This document shows, in pieces, positions 44,501 to 55,440 of a DNA stretch of 64,000 nucleotides. The notes under the pieces were generated by a model. That model did no database searches and had not been told where the DNA came from. It saw nothing but the letters and a program-made list of their open reading frames with translations. Position 1 is the stretch's first letter. Each line of letters begins with the position of its first letter. The stretch is from Erodium maritimum. Taxonomy: Eukaryota > Streptophyta > Magnoliopsida > Geraniales > Geraniaceae. The translations under genes and the position numbers were made by a program. The stretch covers positions 40,255,039-40,319,038 of the forward strand of contig OY997590.1 in the NCBI GenBank assembly GCA_963921825.1, read 5' to 3'.

Positions 44501-44757
44501 TGTCACGCCCCGAATTCGGTAGAACCGAACCCGGAACGCGAACGGTGAAAAAATTAAAAAAAATTTAAACATTTTAATAAACCACTTAAAATCACCACTT
44601 AACTTAAACAAAATAATATTTTACAACTTAAAGTACGTCCAAAACAAGCGGACAAAAACCAAAGCGTGCGTCGCTAAACTCCCAAAAAGAAACCCGGACT
44701 CCCACTCCCAACTCTTCAAGCTTCGAGAGTTCCCCTAGTCCGTCTCGCGATCAGTAC

Positions 44758-46906
44758 CTGTAGGAAAAGCAGCTAGGGGTGAGCGTTCGCTGACCACCAG
44801 GGATACCAGACTGACTACGACATACTAGCAGAAAAGGCCGGAAACACCAACAACAACCCAAACACCGGGGACTACTATCCCCAAACTCAAGTAACCCGAC
44901 TGACACACGAACTGTCACTTTCCCCAACCAACTCAACACCCGGACACGTAATGTAGACCCGACACAGCGGTTACGACCTCCACCAAAGACACAAAAGATA
45001 ACACGCAACACCCAAGATCACAAAGGATCGCACACCAAACAAGATCACAAAGGATTGTACTCCAGCTGCTCAGTGCCGGTTGCTAACCGGCTGGGCTCGA
45101 GCCTGCCACACGCAACTTTCCCCGATATATGTCGGGCAAGGCGGTCGACCTGTTAGCGATATATGTCGCAATACTTTTCCGATAGCTGGTCGGAAGGGGA
45201 GCCGCCCTTCATCGCCGAAGAATGCACAACTTTACCGGTGGTTAACCCGGAAGGCTAGCCAGCCCCCACGCGCGCGACCACATGACCCCTTTATTGTCAG
45301 GCGGGCCCCCAACCTCAGGCAACCGCATTCACAACCAAAGTTCAACAACAAGCGACAACACAGGTTCAACACCCCACAGGCACACATGGCCACCCACGAC
45401 ACACAAAACAGTAACACACGGATTCAACACCCACGACACACCTGGCCACCCACGACACACCAACAGTAATACTCGGGTCCAACACCCCAACGACACTCAT
45501 GGCTTCCCACGACACACCAACAATAATACACGGGTTCAACACCCAAACGACACTCATGGCCACCCACGACACACCAACAGTAATACACGGGTCCAACACC
45601 CCAACGACACTCATGGCCACCCACGACACACCAACAGTAATACACGGGTTCAACACCCCAACGACACTCATGGCCACCCACGACACACCAACAGTAATAC
45701 ACGGGTCCAACACCCCAACGACACTCATGGCCACCCACGACACACCAACATTAATACACGGGTTCAACACCCCAACGACACTCATGGCCACCCACGACAC
45801 ACCAACAGTAATACACGGGTCCAACACCCCAAGGACACTCGTGGCCACCCACGACACACCAACAGTAATATACGGGTTCAACACCCCAACGGCACTCATG
45901 GCCACCCACAAACACAAACAATTCAATCAACCTCCGGGCACAACCAAATGCCACCAGTATTTACATTGTTCGATAAGCTCACTTGTCCTACGACACTACT
46001 AAGTGTCACATGCCTTTCTATATTCGATACGCTCACGTATCATACGACACCACTAAGTGTCGCCTGCATTTCTAGTGTTCGATAAACTTACTTATCCTAC
46101 GACACTACTAAGTGTCTCATGCATTTCTATTGTTAACTTTCCCTAGTCAAGGCCGAGATCCGGCTACTTTTCCCTACCTCGTAACTCTTTCCCAAAAGTC
46201 CACGCCCAAGCTCCGACGTGCTTGCTATCACTCGCCTAGCTTTCTCTTGCCGCGATCCTCGGCACGATCTAACAAGATCACAATTAAAAAACCTTTTAAG
46301 TTCGCAGGCACAAACTGAAATTAAAGAATGAGACGCCCAAATGAAACCCCGACAATGTCGATTACTCCCAAACTTCCCAATTACTCGACATTGTCAACAA
46401 CGGGCCCGGAAAGGCCTGATTCGCCCGGCCCGGCGAATCTGCCCGGGATTGGAAAACGCCCTTCCGGGGCTCCGAAAATTCCCGTTTTCGTTTCTACGAT
46501 CTTAGAATAATTCAAGGGTTCTAACGCAATCGATAGAATCAATTTCCGACTTCCGAGCAATTTAATTCGCGTTTAAAGTTTCTAAACCCGTCATTTCCAA
46601 CTTTTACAATATAATTCCAAATTTCGTTCCGGGTGTGGATTAACGACTTGGGGATCGTCCTAAACCACCCGAACACGAAAAAACCGAGACCCGACACGTG
46701 GGCCCGACCCCGGCCACCCTTATCCGTGGGTGGCTGGACCGGTTTTGGACCGGTTCACCACCATGGTGGCCGGTCCGGAAACCGCTCATTTTTCGCTCCA
46801 AAATGCCTCCAACAAACCCCACACCTCAACTAATCCATAGCCTACTCGTTTCAACCCAAACCCTAACTTTTAAACATATCAAAACAAAAATCGAATAGGC
46901 TCTCAC
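44758..46906 (-). other. Candidate LTR-embedded intron (S3)
   Basis: Same donor, stem-loop and acceptor order as S1 and S2, on the minus strand; about 2.15 kb. Confidence 0.4.
45366..45926 (-). repeat. 57-bp minisatellite with alternating dimer structure (S3)
   Basis: About nine units contain CCACCCACGACACACCAACA (plus strand). A T/C difference in GGGTTCAAC versus GGGTCCAAC alternates strictly from about 45466 to 45880, so the real repeating unit is a dimer of about 114 bp. The open frames over it (for example 45282-46085 and 45366-45926) are artefacts of the array. Confidence 0.93.
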
Positions 46907-47587
46907 CGTAGGGAATGATGACGGGAGCTCGATTCTTCAATCGTTATGATGATCCGTCAGTTGGATCGTCGGGAGATCGACAAACTCTACCCCTTTCTTC
47001 TCTTTTTCTCCCTTTTCTCTTTCTCCTTCTCCTCTCTTCTTCCTCTCTCTATTTCCTCTTTTTTTCTCCTTTTTTCCTATAAGTGGCCGAACCCCCCACC
47101 CCCCCATGTAGTCTTCTCTTGTTTTGTTCAAAAAACCTAACACCACCATTTGTGTGACATGTGGCAAGTCGGTCCCACCCCTTTTGGGATATATATTCTA
47201 GATATTTTTCAGTCAGATTCGCGAAATTCGGTTGTCTCGGGCCCCGAACGGGCCCATTTTCCAAGAAATTACGAAACTTCATGGGCTACAAGGAAACGGC
47301 TCAACTAAGACCGCTGTAACGACGACTAAGCTTTTTGGATCCAAAACGGACCTCGAACGGACCAAAACGTCGCTCGGTTGACTTTTCCGGCAAAAAGTAA
47401 ACCTTTCCCAAATTGGTCAGAAAATTGCCCTGAGTCCCCCAGAACTCACTTTGGTCGATATCGGGGTCAACTTAAGTCCGGTATGACCCTCAGGGTCAAA
47501 TTTAGGTTCATTTAGGTGTGTCCAAAAAATTTAAATTTTCTTGTTTTTCGCCGATTTGACTGGCGTTGACCGGGAGCGGTTCTTACA

Positions 47588-47662
47588 GGGTTTGGTATGG
47601 CCAAACCGAGCATTGGGAGAGACCTAGGAGATTATGGCCCTTGATGCTGGTATGGTTGTAAC
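47588..47662 (-). pseudogene. Gypsy gag remnant, middle piece
   Basis: Seventy-five bases of the old gypsy gag/leader lie between the S3 duplication and the start of element C. They are too short and broken for domain recognition; the call rests on the target duplications on both sides. Confidence 0.5.
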
Positions 47663-47760
47663 TGTAAAACCCGCTTCAAAAAAAAAAATGGGTCCGACCG
47701 GGTCGGACCGGACCCGACCAGCAGACCCGGCCCAAGCCACCGACCCGGCTCAACCCAGGC

Positions 47761-47768
47761 TTTATAAG
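47761..47768 (+). promoter_or_regulatory. TATA box of C 5' LTR
   Basis: TTTATAAG is followed at once by AAACCCTAGGGTTT (telo-box type motif) and then the CT-rich leader. The same order is at 55539-55560 in the 3' LTR. Confidence 0.6.
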
Positions 47769-49496
47769 CCAAACCCTAGGGTTTGGGTCGAACAGACCTA
47801 GCCTCCCTCTTCATTCTCGCACAGACTCCTCCCTCTTCTCTCTCACCCACGCCGACCTCCCTCCCTCATCTTCCTCTCTCAACTCCGGTCGCCGGCGCTA
47901 CATCCCGAGTCCAGCCACATCTCCCTCTCACCCTTGTCTCCACGCCGTCCCGACCTCCCATTCCCCTTCGCCCCGTCTTCTCCGTCCAACCACGCCACCA
48001 CACCGAGCCCGTCACCGCCTCTCCGTCCTTCCCCATCTCCGAGGCCGATCCGACCGTCCTCTCCCTCGCCTTCTCTCCTCTCACGGCCAACGCCGTCGCG
48101 CCGTGCTTTTCTGGCCGGGACGAAGACCGTGCTCAACGTCGACCACCACCGCCGTCTCCTTCTTCTCCGACCCCGTCTTCCTCTAACCCGAGCTCCCGCC
48201 GTCGCCGGGGAGCTCATCAGATCCGGGACGGGACCGAGCCATCCGGATCTGAGGCGAGAAAGGCTCCGCCGTGCTCCACCGTGCTCCACCACCTCGTCTT
48301 TCCCTTTGTCCACGGTGAGATTCTCACCCACGGGGTTTGGGTCGCCGGCGTCTTCGCCGGTGGCCGGCCGGTCTAAAACCCGAGTTCTCTCACCCTTTTA
48401 CGCTGTTTTCGTGCCTTGTTTGATTCGAGCTTTTCTGGATCTGGTTTGTTTTGTTGATCGAAAATGGTAAAGACGTTTTCGGAACTGAAAATTAAGGAGA
48501 ACGTTTTTATTAAAAGAAAACGAAAAGAAAACTGAAATTAAAACGAAAATCAGTTTTAGATAATGAAAAGGATTTAAATTAAAACTGGGTTTGAATCAGA
48601 TTAATTGCAGACTAGTTTTGTATCTGGAAGTTAAATTAAAACGGTTTTAACATCAGTTTTAAAACAAAAGCGGATTGTTTTGAAAAGAAAGAGGTATTAA
48701 AATGAAAAATCAGTGTTCAAAGAAAAAGGAAAGGAAAGGGATGTAAATGGAAAAGAAAAAGGTTTTAAATTGGAAGGAGTTTGAAATCAGATTTGAAAAT
48801 AAAATGGAAGTAAAATCAGTTCGATTTTTAAAAACGGAACTTGAGCATTTGAACGAATCTGGAACCCTGGTTAAAATGGACTGCTAATTGGGTTTAGAAA
48901 GGAACAAAAGCGGACCGCTGAATCGGACCTCGGGATTCGTGCATTGGGACCGTGCCTCTCATGCACCGGTTTCGGTGCTCGGGTACTAAAACCCGATTCG
49001 CCGTGACCCCACTTTTATCCCGCTCGAGTTTAAAGGACAACTGTCGATTTTAAACTGGATTAATCGTGACCTTTAAATTAACCTGGGAACCGATTCTAAT
49101 TGTGACTTTCGTGTTATCTTTAGCGTCCGGCTTCGATCGAAGGGAAGCCCGGAGGTAACGAGCCAGAACGTCAGCAACTAGGAAACGTAGCGGGTGTTCT
49201 TCGGTTGAGGTAGGGAAAAGTAGCCGGATCTCGGCCCTGACTAGGGAAAGTTAACAGTAGAATTGCATGTGACACCGGGGTGTCGTGGGTTGAGTAGGTT
49301 ATCGAATATTAGAAATGCGTGATACGGGATTGTAGCATTTACGAGAAAAGCATGTGACACTTAGTAGTGTCGTAGGATCAGAGAACTTAGCGATAATTGA
49401 ATTACTGGAGGCATATGACCATGCCCGGAGGTTGTTCGTGAACTAGTGATCTTAGGACTGTTGGAGGCATTGATTATGTCGGAGGTTGTTGTGCGT

Positions 49497-49970
49497 TATT
49501 TATTGTCGAGTTTGGGTGGCCTTGAGAGCTCGTGTTATTTATTGTCGAGTTTGGGTGGCCTTGAGAGCCCGTGTTATTGATTGTCGAGTTTGGGTGGCCT
49601 TGAGAGCCCGTGTTATTTATTGTCGAGTTTGGGTGGCCTTGAGAGCCCGTACTTTACTGTTGGTCTTTAGCTGAATTACGAGTTAGAGTCTCGGTAAGTT
49701 GCAAGCGTGTTTTATGGTTGGTGTCTTGGGAGGCCGTGAGTGCCTATGGGGCTGTTGAGTCCGTGTCCTACTGTTGGTGTGTCTTGGGAGGCCGTGAGTG
49801 CCTGTGGGGCTGTTGAGTCCGTTTCCTACTGTTGGTGTGTCTTGGGAGGCCGTGAGTGCCTGTGGGGCCGTTGAGTCTGTGTTTCACTGTTGGTGCGTCT
49901 TGGGAGGCCGTGAGTGCCTGTAGGGCCGTTGAGTCCGAGTTTTACTGTCGGTGTCTTGGTGGCCATGAGT
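49497..49970 (+). repeat. 39-bp (4 units) and 57-bp (about 5 units) minisatellites (C 5' LTR)
   Basis: The 39-bp units carry GAGTTTGGGTGGCCTTGAGA. The 57-bp units carry GGAGGCCGTGAGTGCCTGTG and clearly descend from the same ancestor as the 56-bp unit of element A. The 3' LTR has the same arrays at 57246-57720. Confidence 0.92.
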
Positions 49971-49974
49971 GCCT

Positions 49975-51666
49975 TGTTAGTCTTAGTGCCCGTAGTTCAA
50001 TCCTAAATGTCCAAATGTACATATCATCGTTAGCAATAAAATTAAAGCGACTTTATATTAATTATGTGTTGGAGTAATATATCGACGTGTGCTCTGATCT
50101 ATGTCCACCATGCGAATAGAACCATAGATCGAGATAGATCACACTCGATGGTTCCCTAGTCAACAAAGCTTCACTAGAAGCGACTAGTATGAAAGATGGC
50201 TCTTTATGGCTTACGTTCTATTAGTCATTGGAATGGGATTCCGGAGTCTGATCATAGATATCATGTGGGACATGATATTGGACGACCCGCCCTGAATATG
50301 TGCCATAGATTAAGTCATGAACATATTCAGTGTTGTAGCTTGTCATGTATCCTTAGACCAAGGAGTCTTTGTGATCGCTATGTAGTCAACAACTGAGTTT
50401 GACCTGAGCCTAACGTTTTCCGTAACAGGGCTTCCATAACGGCCAGGATTGGCTTGGGGACGGGCTACATGAGTGACACGAAAGACGGCTAAGGGATTTA
50501 TCCCTCATACTAAGGTATGGGAAAGATATCGGTTCTCGGCCGCTTCATCGAGAGTGACTGGAAGAATAGCATGGCCATGCACATGATACTAGGTATCATA
50601 TCTTCAGTCATCTCACATATCAAGGAACGGTGATTGAGAATTATAAGGATGGCGGCTCTATGCCTTATCTCAATCAGGATATTGGAGATAAAAGGATAAT
50701 GACAGGGACGACGGAAAGGTTAGAATCGACAGGGTCGATTCGCTATGTAGTGTCAGGCAATACTAAAGTCTCGTTAGTTGCCACTTAAATAGGATCAAGT
50801 AAAATGGGATTTTACGTTGATCTATTGACATGCATAACCTAAGGGTCACACCGGAGGATGAAACTCATTGACACATTTATGGAGAATGGCCAAAAGGGAG
50901 TTGTCTCGGGACATGACCAAAACTGGGTTTTGGGTCATGTGCCCGAAAGTGAATAGGACTTTACGGATCGAGACAAGGCTTGGAGTCTTGGGATTGATCG
51001 CGTCGGATAATGTTGGACATTTCCGGTACGGAAGGCTTGGAGGCGATGAGCGAATCACGGGACCTCGTTGGAAATGGCCACGGGCCATGTTCCAAGAGGC
51101 CCATGAAAGGCCCATGCAACCAAGGCCCATGGAACTAATTAATCAAGTCTTGATTAATTAGTACTAAGTAAGCAAGACAAGGATTAAGGTGTTGGTGATT
51201 CACCACCTAACCCAATCTTGTCTTGCCATACTTTGTCCTATTTACACCTTACTTGACACCATACTTGTCCCATGCCTTTAGTTGGACAAGTATGAGTTTT
51301 GTTATGTTTAAGTCATCTTTTTTCAACATAACAAAACACAAGACAAGAATAGGAAACACATTTTTTTTCTCTCCCTCTTCCATGGCCATTTCGGGTTTGG
51401 CAAGTTTCCACCTCCATTTTTGTGTTCTTGAGTCCTCAAAGAGAAGAACTACGTGGCTTTGATTCCCATGTGGATACGTAGGCGTCTTGGAGACTCAAGC
51501 CAATCATTCGTTACCCGGTGTTCTTGTTTTGGTATGAACTAGTGCTGAAATTTTCTCTTGTGAATCCATTCTTTGTTAGCTGTTTCATGGTTTTAATCGT
51601 CTCTTGGTTTTCATTGATTTTCCGCTTTGAGTTGGTTCATCTTCAACCTTACCTCGAGACCCAACA
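49975..51666 (+). mobile_element. Solo LTR of family T inside C 5' LTR
   Basis: A 1,692-bp LTR, TGTTAGTCTTAG...GACCCAACA, with a perfect TGCCT duplication (49970-49974, 51667-51671). The 3' LTR of C (about 57720) gives the empty site. It is the third level of nesting here, and it arrived after C. Confidence 0.94.
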
Positions 51667-52000
51667 TGCCTGTGAGTGTTGAACCTGTGTTGTTACTGGT
51701 TGATGATTGTGATTGTGATTGTGATTGCGGATCCCGGTAGGTTGCAAGCATTCTTTGGCTGGCCTGACCAAGTTTGAGTATCAACGGGTTGCAAGCATTC
51801 TTTGGCTGGCCTGACACGGTTTGAGTAACATAGGTTGCAAGCATTCTTTGGCTGGCCTGGTCCGAGTTTGAGTATCACAGGTTGTAAGCATTGTTTGGCT
51901 AGCCTGATCCTTGTTCATGTAAGTGGGAGAGGTTACTGAGCAGCTGTTATGCGATCCTTTGTGATCTTGTTTGGTGTGCGATCCTTTGTGATCTGTTTGG
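51667..52000 (+). repeat. 44-bp and 27-bp tandem repeats (C 5' LTR)
   Basis: Three to four units of about 44-55 bp share GGTTGCAAGCATTCTTTGGC, followed by two units of GCGATCCTTTGTGATCTTG type. The same arrangement is in the 3' LTR at 57780-58040 and, with different units, in element A. Confidence 0.85.
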
Positions 52001-52513
52001 TGTTGTGTAGCTGTCGTTGGAGTCCTTGGGAGAGGTCGTCAATTGTTGTGTCGGGTCTACTTACGTGGTTGAGTGTTGAGTCGTTCGAGGAAGGTCACCG
52101 TGGGTGTTTGTCAGTCGGATTACTTGAGTTGGGGACGGTGATCCCTGGAGTTGAGTTTGTTGTGGGTGTTATAGGCTTTGTCTGCTAATTATGCCGTAGT
52201 CATTCTGTTATCCACGGTGGTGAGCGAACGCTCACCCCTAGCTGCTTTTCCTACAGGTACCGTTCGTAGGCTGGACTAGGTGAGCTTCTGAAGCTTGAAG
52301 AGCTTGAAGCGGGTTTCTGGGTGTTTTGAGTCTAGCGACGGATACCATGTTTTTTGGTCCACTTGTTGGGACGTGTTTTAAGTTGTAATTATTATTTTGT
52401 TGAACTAAACTGGTATTTAAAGTGATATAATGAAAACAGGTTTCAAGTGTTTGTATGTTTTTTAAAACGTTCGCGTCCCGAGTTCGGTTTACTGAAATTG
52501 GGGCGTGACAGCT

Positions 52514-52525
52514 TGGTATCAGAGC
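52514..52525 (+). other. Primer binding site of C (tRNA-iMet)
   Basis: TGGTATCAGAGC three bases after the LTR end, as in element A. Confidence 0.92.
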
Positions 52526-53941
52526 TCTAGGTTACACACCTCGGACTGTACGTCAATTAGGTGGGGAGAGTCGAGTCGGTAGAGTCCCGTCGTACGTTGG
52601 GTACGCAGGTCGGGAACCGTGTGTAGACCTGTGGTGTTGTGAGTCCTGCTTGTGTTTGTGTGTACGCGCAGTGTTTTCTTGCTGGCTTGCTGATTGTTGT
52701 CGCTGCGTGAAACGTTTTTAAGCCGTCGCGGGTCGACTCAGGAGCGCTCCTGTAGCCGAACGTGACGGTGCTGATATCAAGTCGGTACAACGTAGTTCGG
52801 TGACGCTTGGACCGGGTTGTAATTGCGTGATGTCAAGCCTGAGGTTTTAAAAATGAAATGGAGAAAGTTTTAAAATTGGTTGGCCCGGTGGGCGTGTTTT
52901 GATTCTGTTTGACGCCGTGGGTGTTTGTGTTTGATTGTGTTTGGCCTGGTGGGCGTAGTTCGGTGTTGGTTGGCCCGGTGGGCGTGTATTGTTATTACTC
53001 GGCCGTGTTGGCTTGTGTTTGTGGTCGTTGTCTGCGACGTATTGGTTTACGGGTCGTTATTAGCCGGTAGAGTTACAAATACCCTAGGGTAGACACAGCA
53101 GGTGTAAGTAGGGCGGTTTTCATCATCGCTACGAGATAGGAGTCACTGGTTTGGCCCGGCAGGTGGCCCGGCAACGGCTGGACGCCGGCCCGGCAGGTGG
53201 TCCGGCAAGACTTGGACCCGGCCCGGTAAGGGGTCCGGCAAGGCGTGGTTCCCGGCCCGGAGAGTGGCACGGCAGGGGTCGTGTACCGGCCTGGCCTAGT
53301 GAGCCGTCTTCGTTTTTTTTTCTTTGGTTGTTTTGTTTCTCTATGCGCTTAGATTTGCGGTTGTGTGACTCGGTTCATGTTCGTGCGGCTTGAGCATGGG
53401 TCTTACGTGTTTGGGTTCGCGATTGTGGGTTGTAGAGGCCGTAGGCCTGGTGCTCGGTTGGGTTGTTGTTGAGTTTTTCGCTTACGTACCTTTATAATTA
53501 AGGCATTAATAGAGTGAACAGTGTGACATTTGGCTTCAGTTTTGTGATGGTGGTTTGCCCTGACTAGAGTGGTAAGTCTTTGGTGCGTTACTAGTGTGCC
53601 ATAATCGAACGGGTGTCCGTGGAGGTGAGCATAACGCTCATCCCCTTTACTAATTTTCCCGCAAGGAACGAGTAGCGAACACTGGTTTGGTTGTGGAAAG
53701 TTATAAGTAAGTGCATAAAAGACCGGATGAGGGCTTGTTGTACGTTTGTGTGGTTAAATTTGAGGTTCCGCCTACGTGTTATTACGATTAAAGTGTGGTT
53801 AGTGTGAACGGTGTGGCGTTTAGTAACAAGTACGTTGGGGTAGACGTAGACCGTGGGAACATTAGTGTATTCGAGCTGGTTGTCCTTATTTGAGTTCACA
53901 AACTGAACGTTTGCGTGTATCCGTGCAGAGGATACCTGCTA
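52526..53941 (+). other. Leader of C with repeats
   Basis: The first 300 bases match the leader of A. Then come repeats of TTGGCC.GGTGGGCGTG (52870-53010) and a block of about 36-bp CGGCCCGGCAGGTGG-type repeats (53145-53290) where A has CACGGATCC palindromes. A stem-loop/pyrimidine block at 53620-53690 is nearly the same as A 5391-5450. No gene is seen. Confidence 0.7.
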
Positions 53942-55393
53942 ATGGCTCGTGGCAGACGAGGAAGAGCAGCAGTGGCACGGGGACGAGCGCCCTCGCGAGG
54001 CAGGCGGGGACGGTCAGCAGGGACACCAGGATGGGTGCCCACTTTTGAGCCCGCCGAGTACGCCGAGGCGCGGGGTACTCCTGTCGGTGAGGACAGGAGG
54101 AACGATGCGGGACCTTCTACGGGCACGCCCAGCGTCCCGCCGGTCGCAGACCCACCCGTTATGACTGCCCTGGATGAGCTGACCAGGACAGTCCAGAGTT
54201 TAGTGGCGGTCATTGCCAACCGAGAGTCGACTTCACCAGCCCCAGAGGCAACCGCGGTCCCAGTGAGGCCTGGTCAGACAGAGGATCACACATCCACAAC
54301 ACTACTAGACTTCCTGAAGCTCGGGATACCTACATTTGTCGGGGAGCCGAACCCCGACCTAGCCGAGAGGTGGCTAGAGCAGGTCACGCGCGACCTGGAT
54401 ACATCGGGTGTCGAGGAGGGTCGTCGCAGGGTGTCCTTCACGGCCCACCAGCTGAGAGACAGTGCTTACCACTGGTGGGGGCGTGTGAAGGACATGGTCG
54501 GTTATGACTACAGCATCTTCCAGACAGTTTTTACGGAACAGTACTTTCCCGAGTCGGCTCGGTTGGAGCGACATCGGCAGTTCCTAGACTTGGAACAGGA
54601 GGGGATGACCGTAGCAGAGTACGAGGCCAGATTCACGGCCTTAGCCAGATTCGCGCCAGAGATGGTGATGACCGAGAAGAACCGTTGCCTGCGGTTCCAG
54701 GGAGGACTGAGTCTGGGGATTCGGAACCAGGTTCTCGCCTTGAGACTGAGGAAGTACACAGATCTCATAGACACCGCAGCGACGATGGAGTAGGGGATCC
54801 GGGATGCGGACAGGACCCGTGAGGTCCGACAGCAGCCGACCAACTTTGCAGGGTCGTCCGAGTCACGAGACCCGCAGAGGAAGAGGACCACGCGATCCTT
54901 CCGACCACAGACTCATCAGGATGGATCGAGACAACGGGGGTCTGTGGCGTCAGTGGGGCCAGTCGCGTCAAAGAGACGGCTGGGATGCTATAGCTGCGGG
55001 CAGCCGGACCACATGCAGCGAGAGTGTCCGATGAACACGGGGCCGAGAGCCGACGAGGCCAGGTGTCACCGGTGCGGCCGCGTTGGGCACACTATCGGCC
55101 AGTGCTATGAGCCGTTGGGGGCAATGTCAGCGCGGCGACCACATCAGTCGTATACCGCGCGGTCGCCCAGAGGCCGCCCTCGTCAGAGTCAGCAATCGAG
55201 GTTTTCGCAGCCGTCGACGAGCGCGCCGACTCCGAGACACCAACGAAGCTATGAGTATCCAACAGCCAGTGCGCCGGGTCAGAGGCAGCAGGAGTCGGAG
55301 GGAAGAGTGCACGCCGTTAACGACTCCCGGACACCAGGAACCCCTACCTACCGCGAGACCTGTCAGGGCACGTGTCTATTGTACCTTTTATGA
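53942..55393 (+). pseudogene. Gypsy gag of element C, one in-frame stop
   Basis: The gag structural polyprotein of a Ty3/gypsy element, 483 codons in one frame with a single TAG at 54791-54793. The start MARGRRGRAA is basic, as usual for this group. Residues about 120-285 are the retrotransposon gag (capsid) domain: FLKLGIPTFVGEPNPDLAER, WLEQVTRDLD, HWWGRVKD, FTEQYFPES, FLDLEQEGMTVAEYEARF. After the stop the frame continues with two intact zinc knuckles, CYSCGQPDHMQREC and CHRCGRVGHTIGQC, and an Arg/Gln/Ser-rich tail, then meets the 3' untranslated end where protease should begin. Without a stop it would be a full gag; the stop falls just before the linker. An upstream in-frame ATG (53915) exists but is less likely. 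Confidence 0.88.
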
Positions 55394-55440
55394 GCGTTAT
55401 TCTAAATTTCGCGGACGAAATTCCTTTAAGGTGGGTAGAT
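55394..55440 (+). other. 3' end of internal region and polypurine tract of C
   Basis: It contains AATTTCGCGGACGAAATTCC, a block typical of the 3' end of this gypsy group, then TTAAGGTGGGTAGAT before the LTR. The pol deletion joins gag to this block. Confidence 0.85.

Larger units (their letters stand above)
44501..47587 (-). mobile_element. Solo long gypsy LTR S3
   Basis: A 3,087-bp LTR on the minus strand (plus: TGTCACGCCCC...TTCTTACA) with a perfect GGGTT duplication (44496-44500, 47588-47592). On the minus strand the donor CTACG|GTGAGA has GT at 46906-46905, the stem-loop is at 44796-44779, and the acceptor CTTTTCCTACAG has AG at 44759-44758. A large 57-bp array fills 45366-45926. Confidence 0.93.
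47663..52510 (+). repeat. 5' LTR of element C (contains T-family solo LTR)
   Basis: Starts TGTAAAACCCGCTTC and ends GGGGCGTGACA. It has a TATA box TTTATAAG (47761-47768) next to AAACCCTAGGGTTT, a CT/CCG-rich leader (47800-48310), the donor CACG|GTGAGA (48314/48315), a 39-bp array (49497-49660), a 57-bp array (49720-49970), the T insertion, the stem-loop (52219-52236) and the acceptor AG (52255-52256). Confidence 0.93.

Noticed and set aside
45282-46085. 267- and 186-residue frames over the S3 minisatellite
   Set aside because: Repeat-encoded frames on both strands; the DNA is a minisatellite in an LTR.
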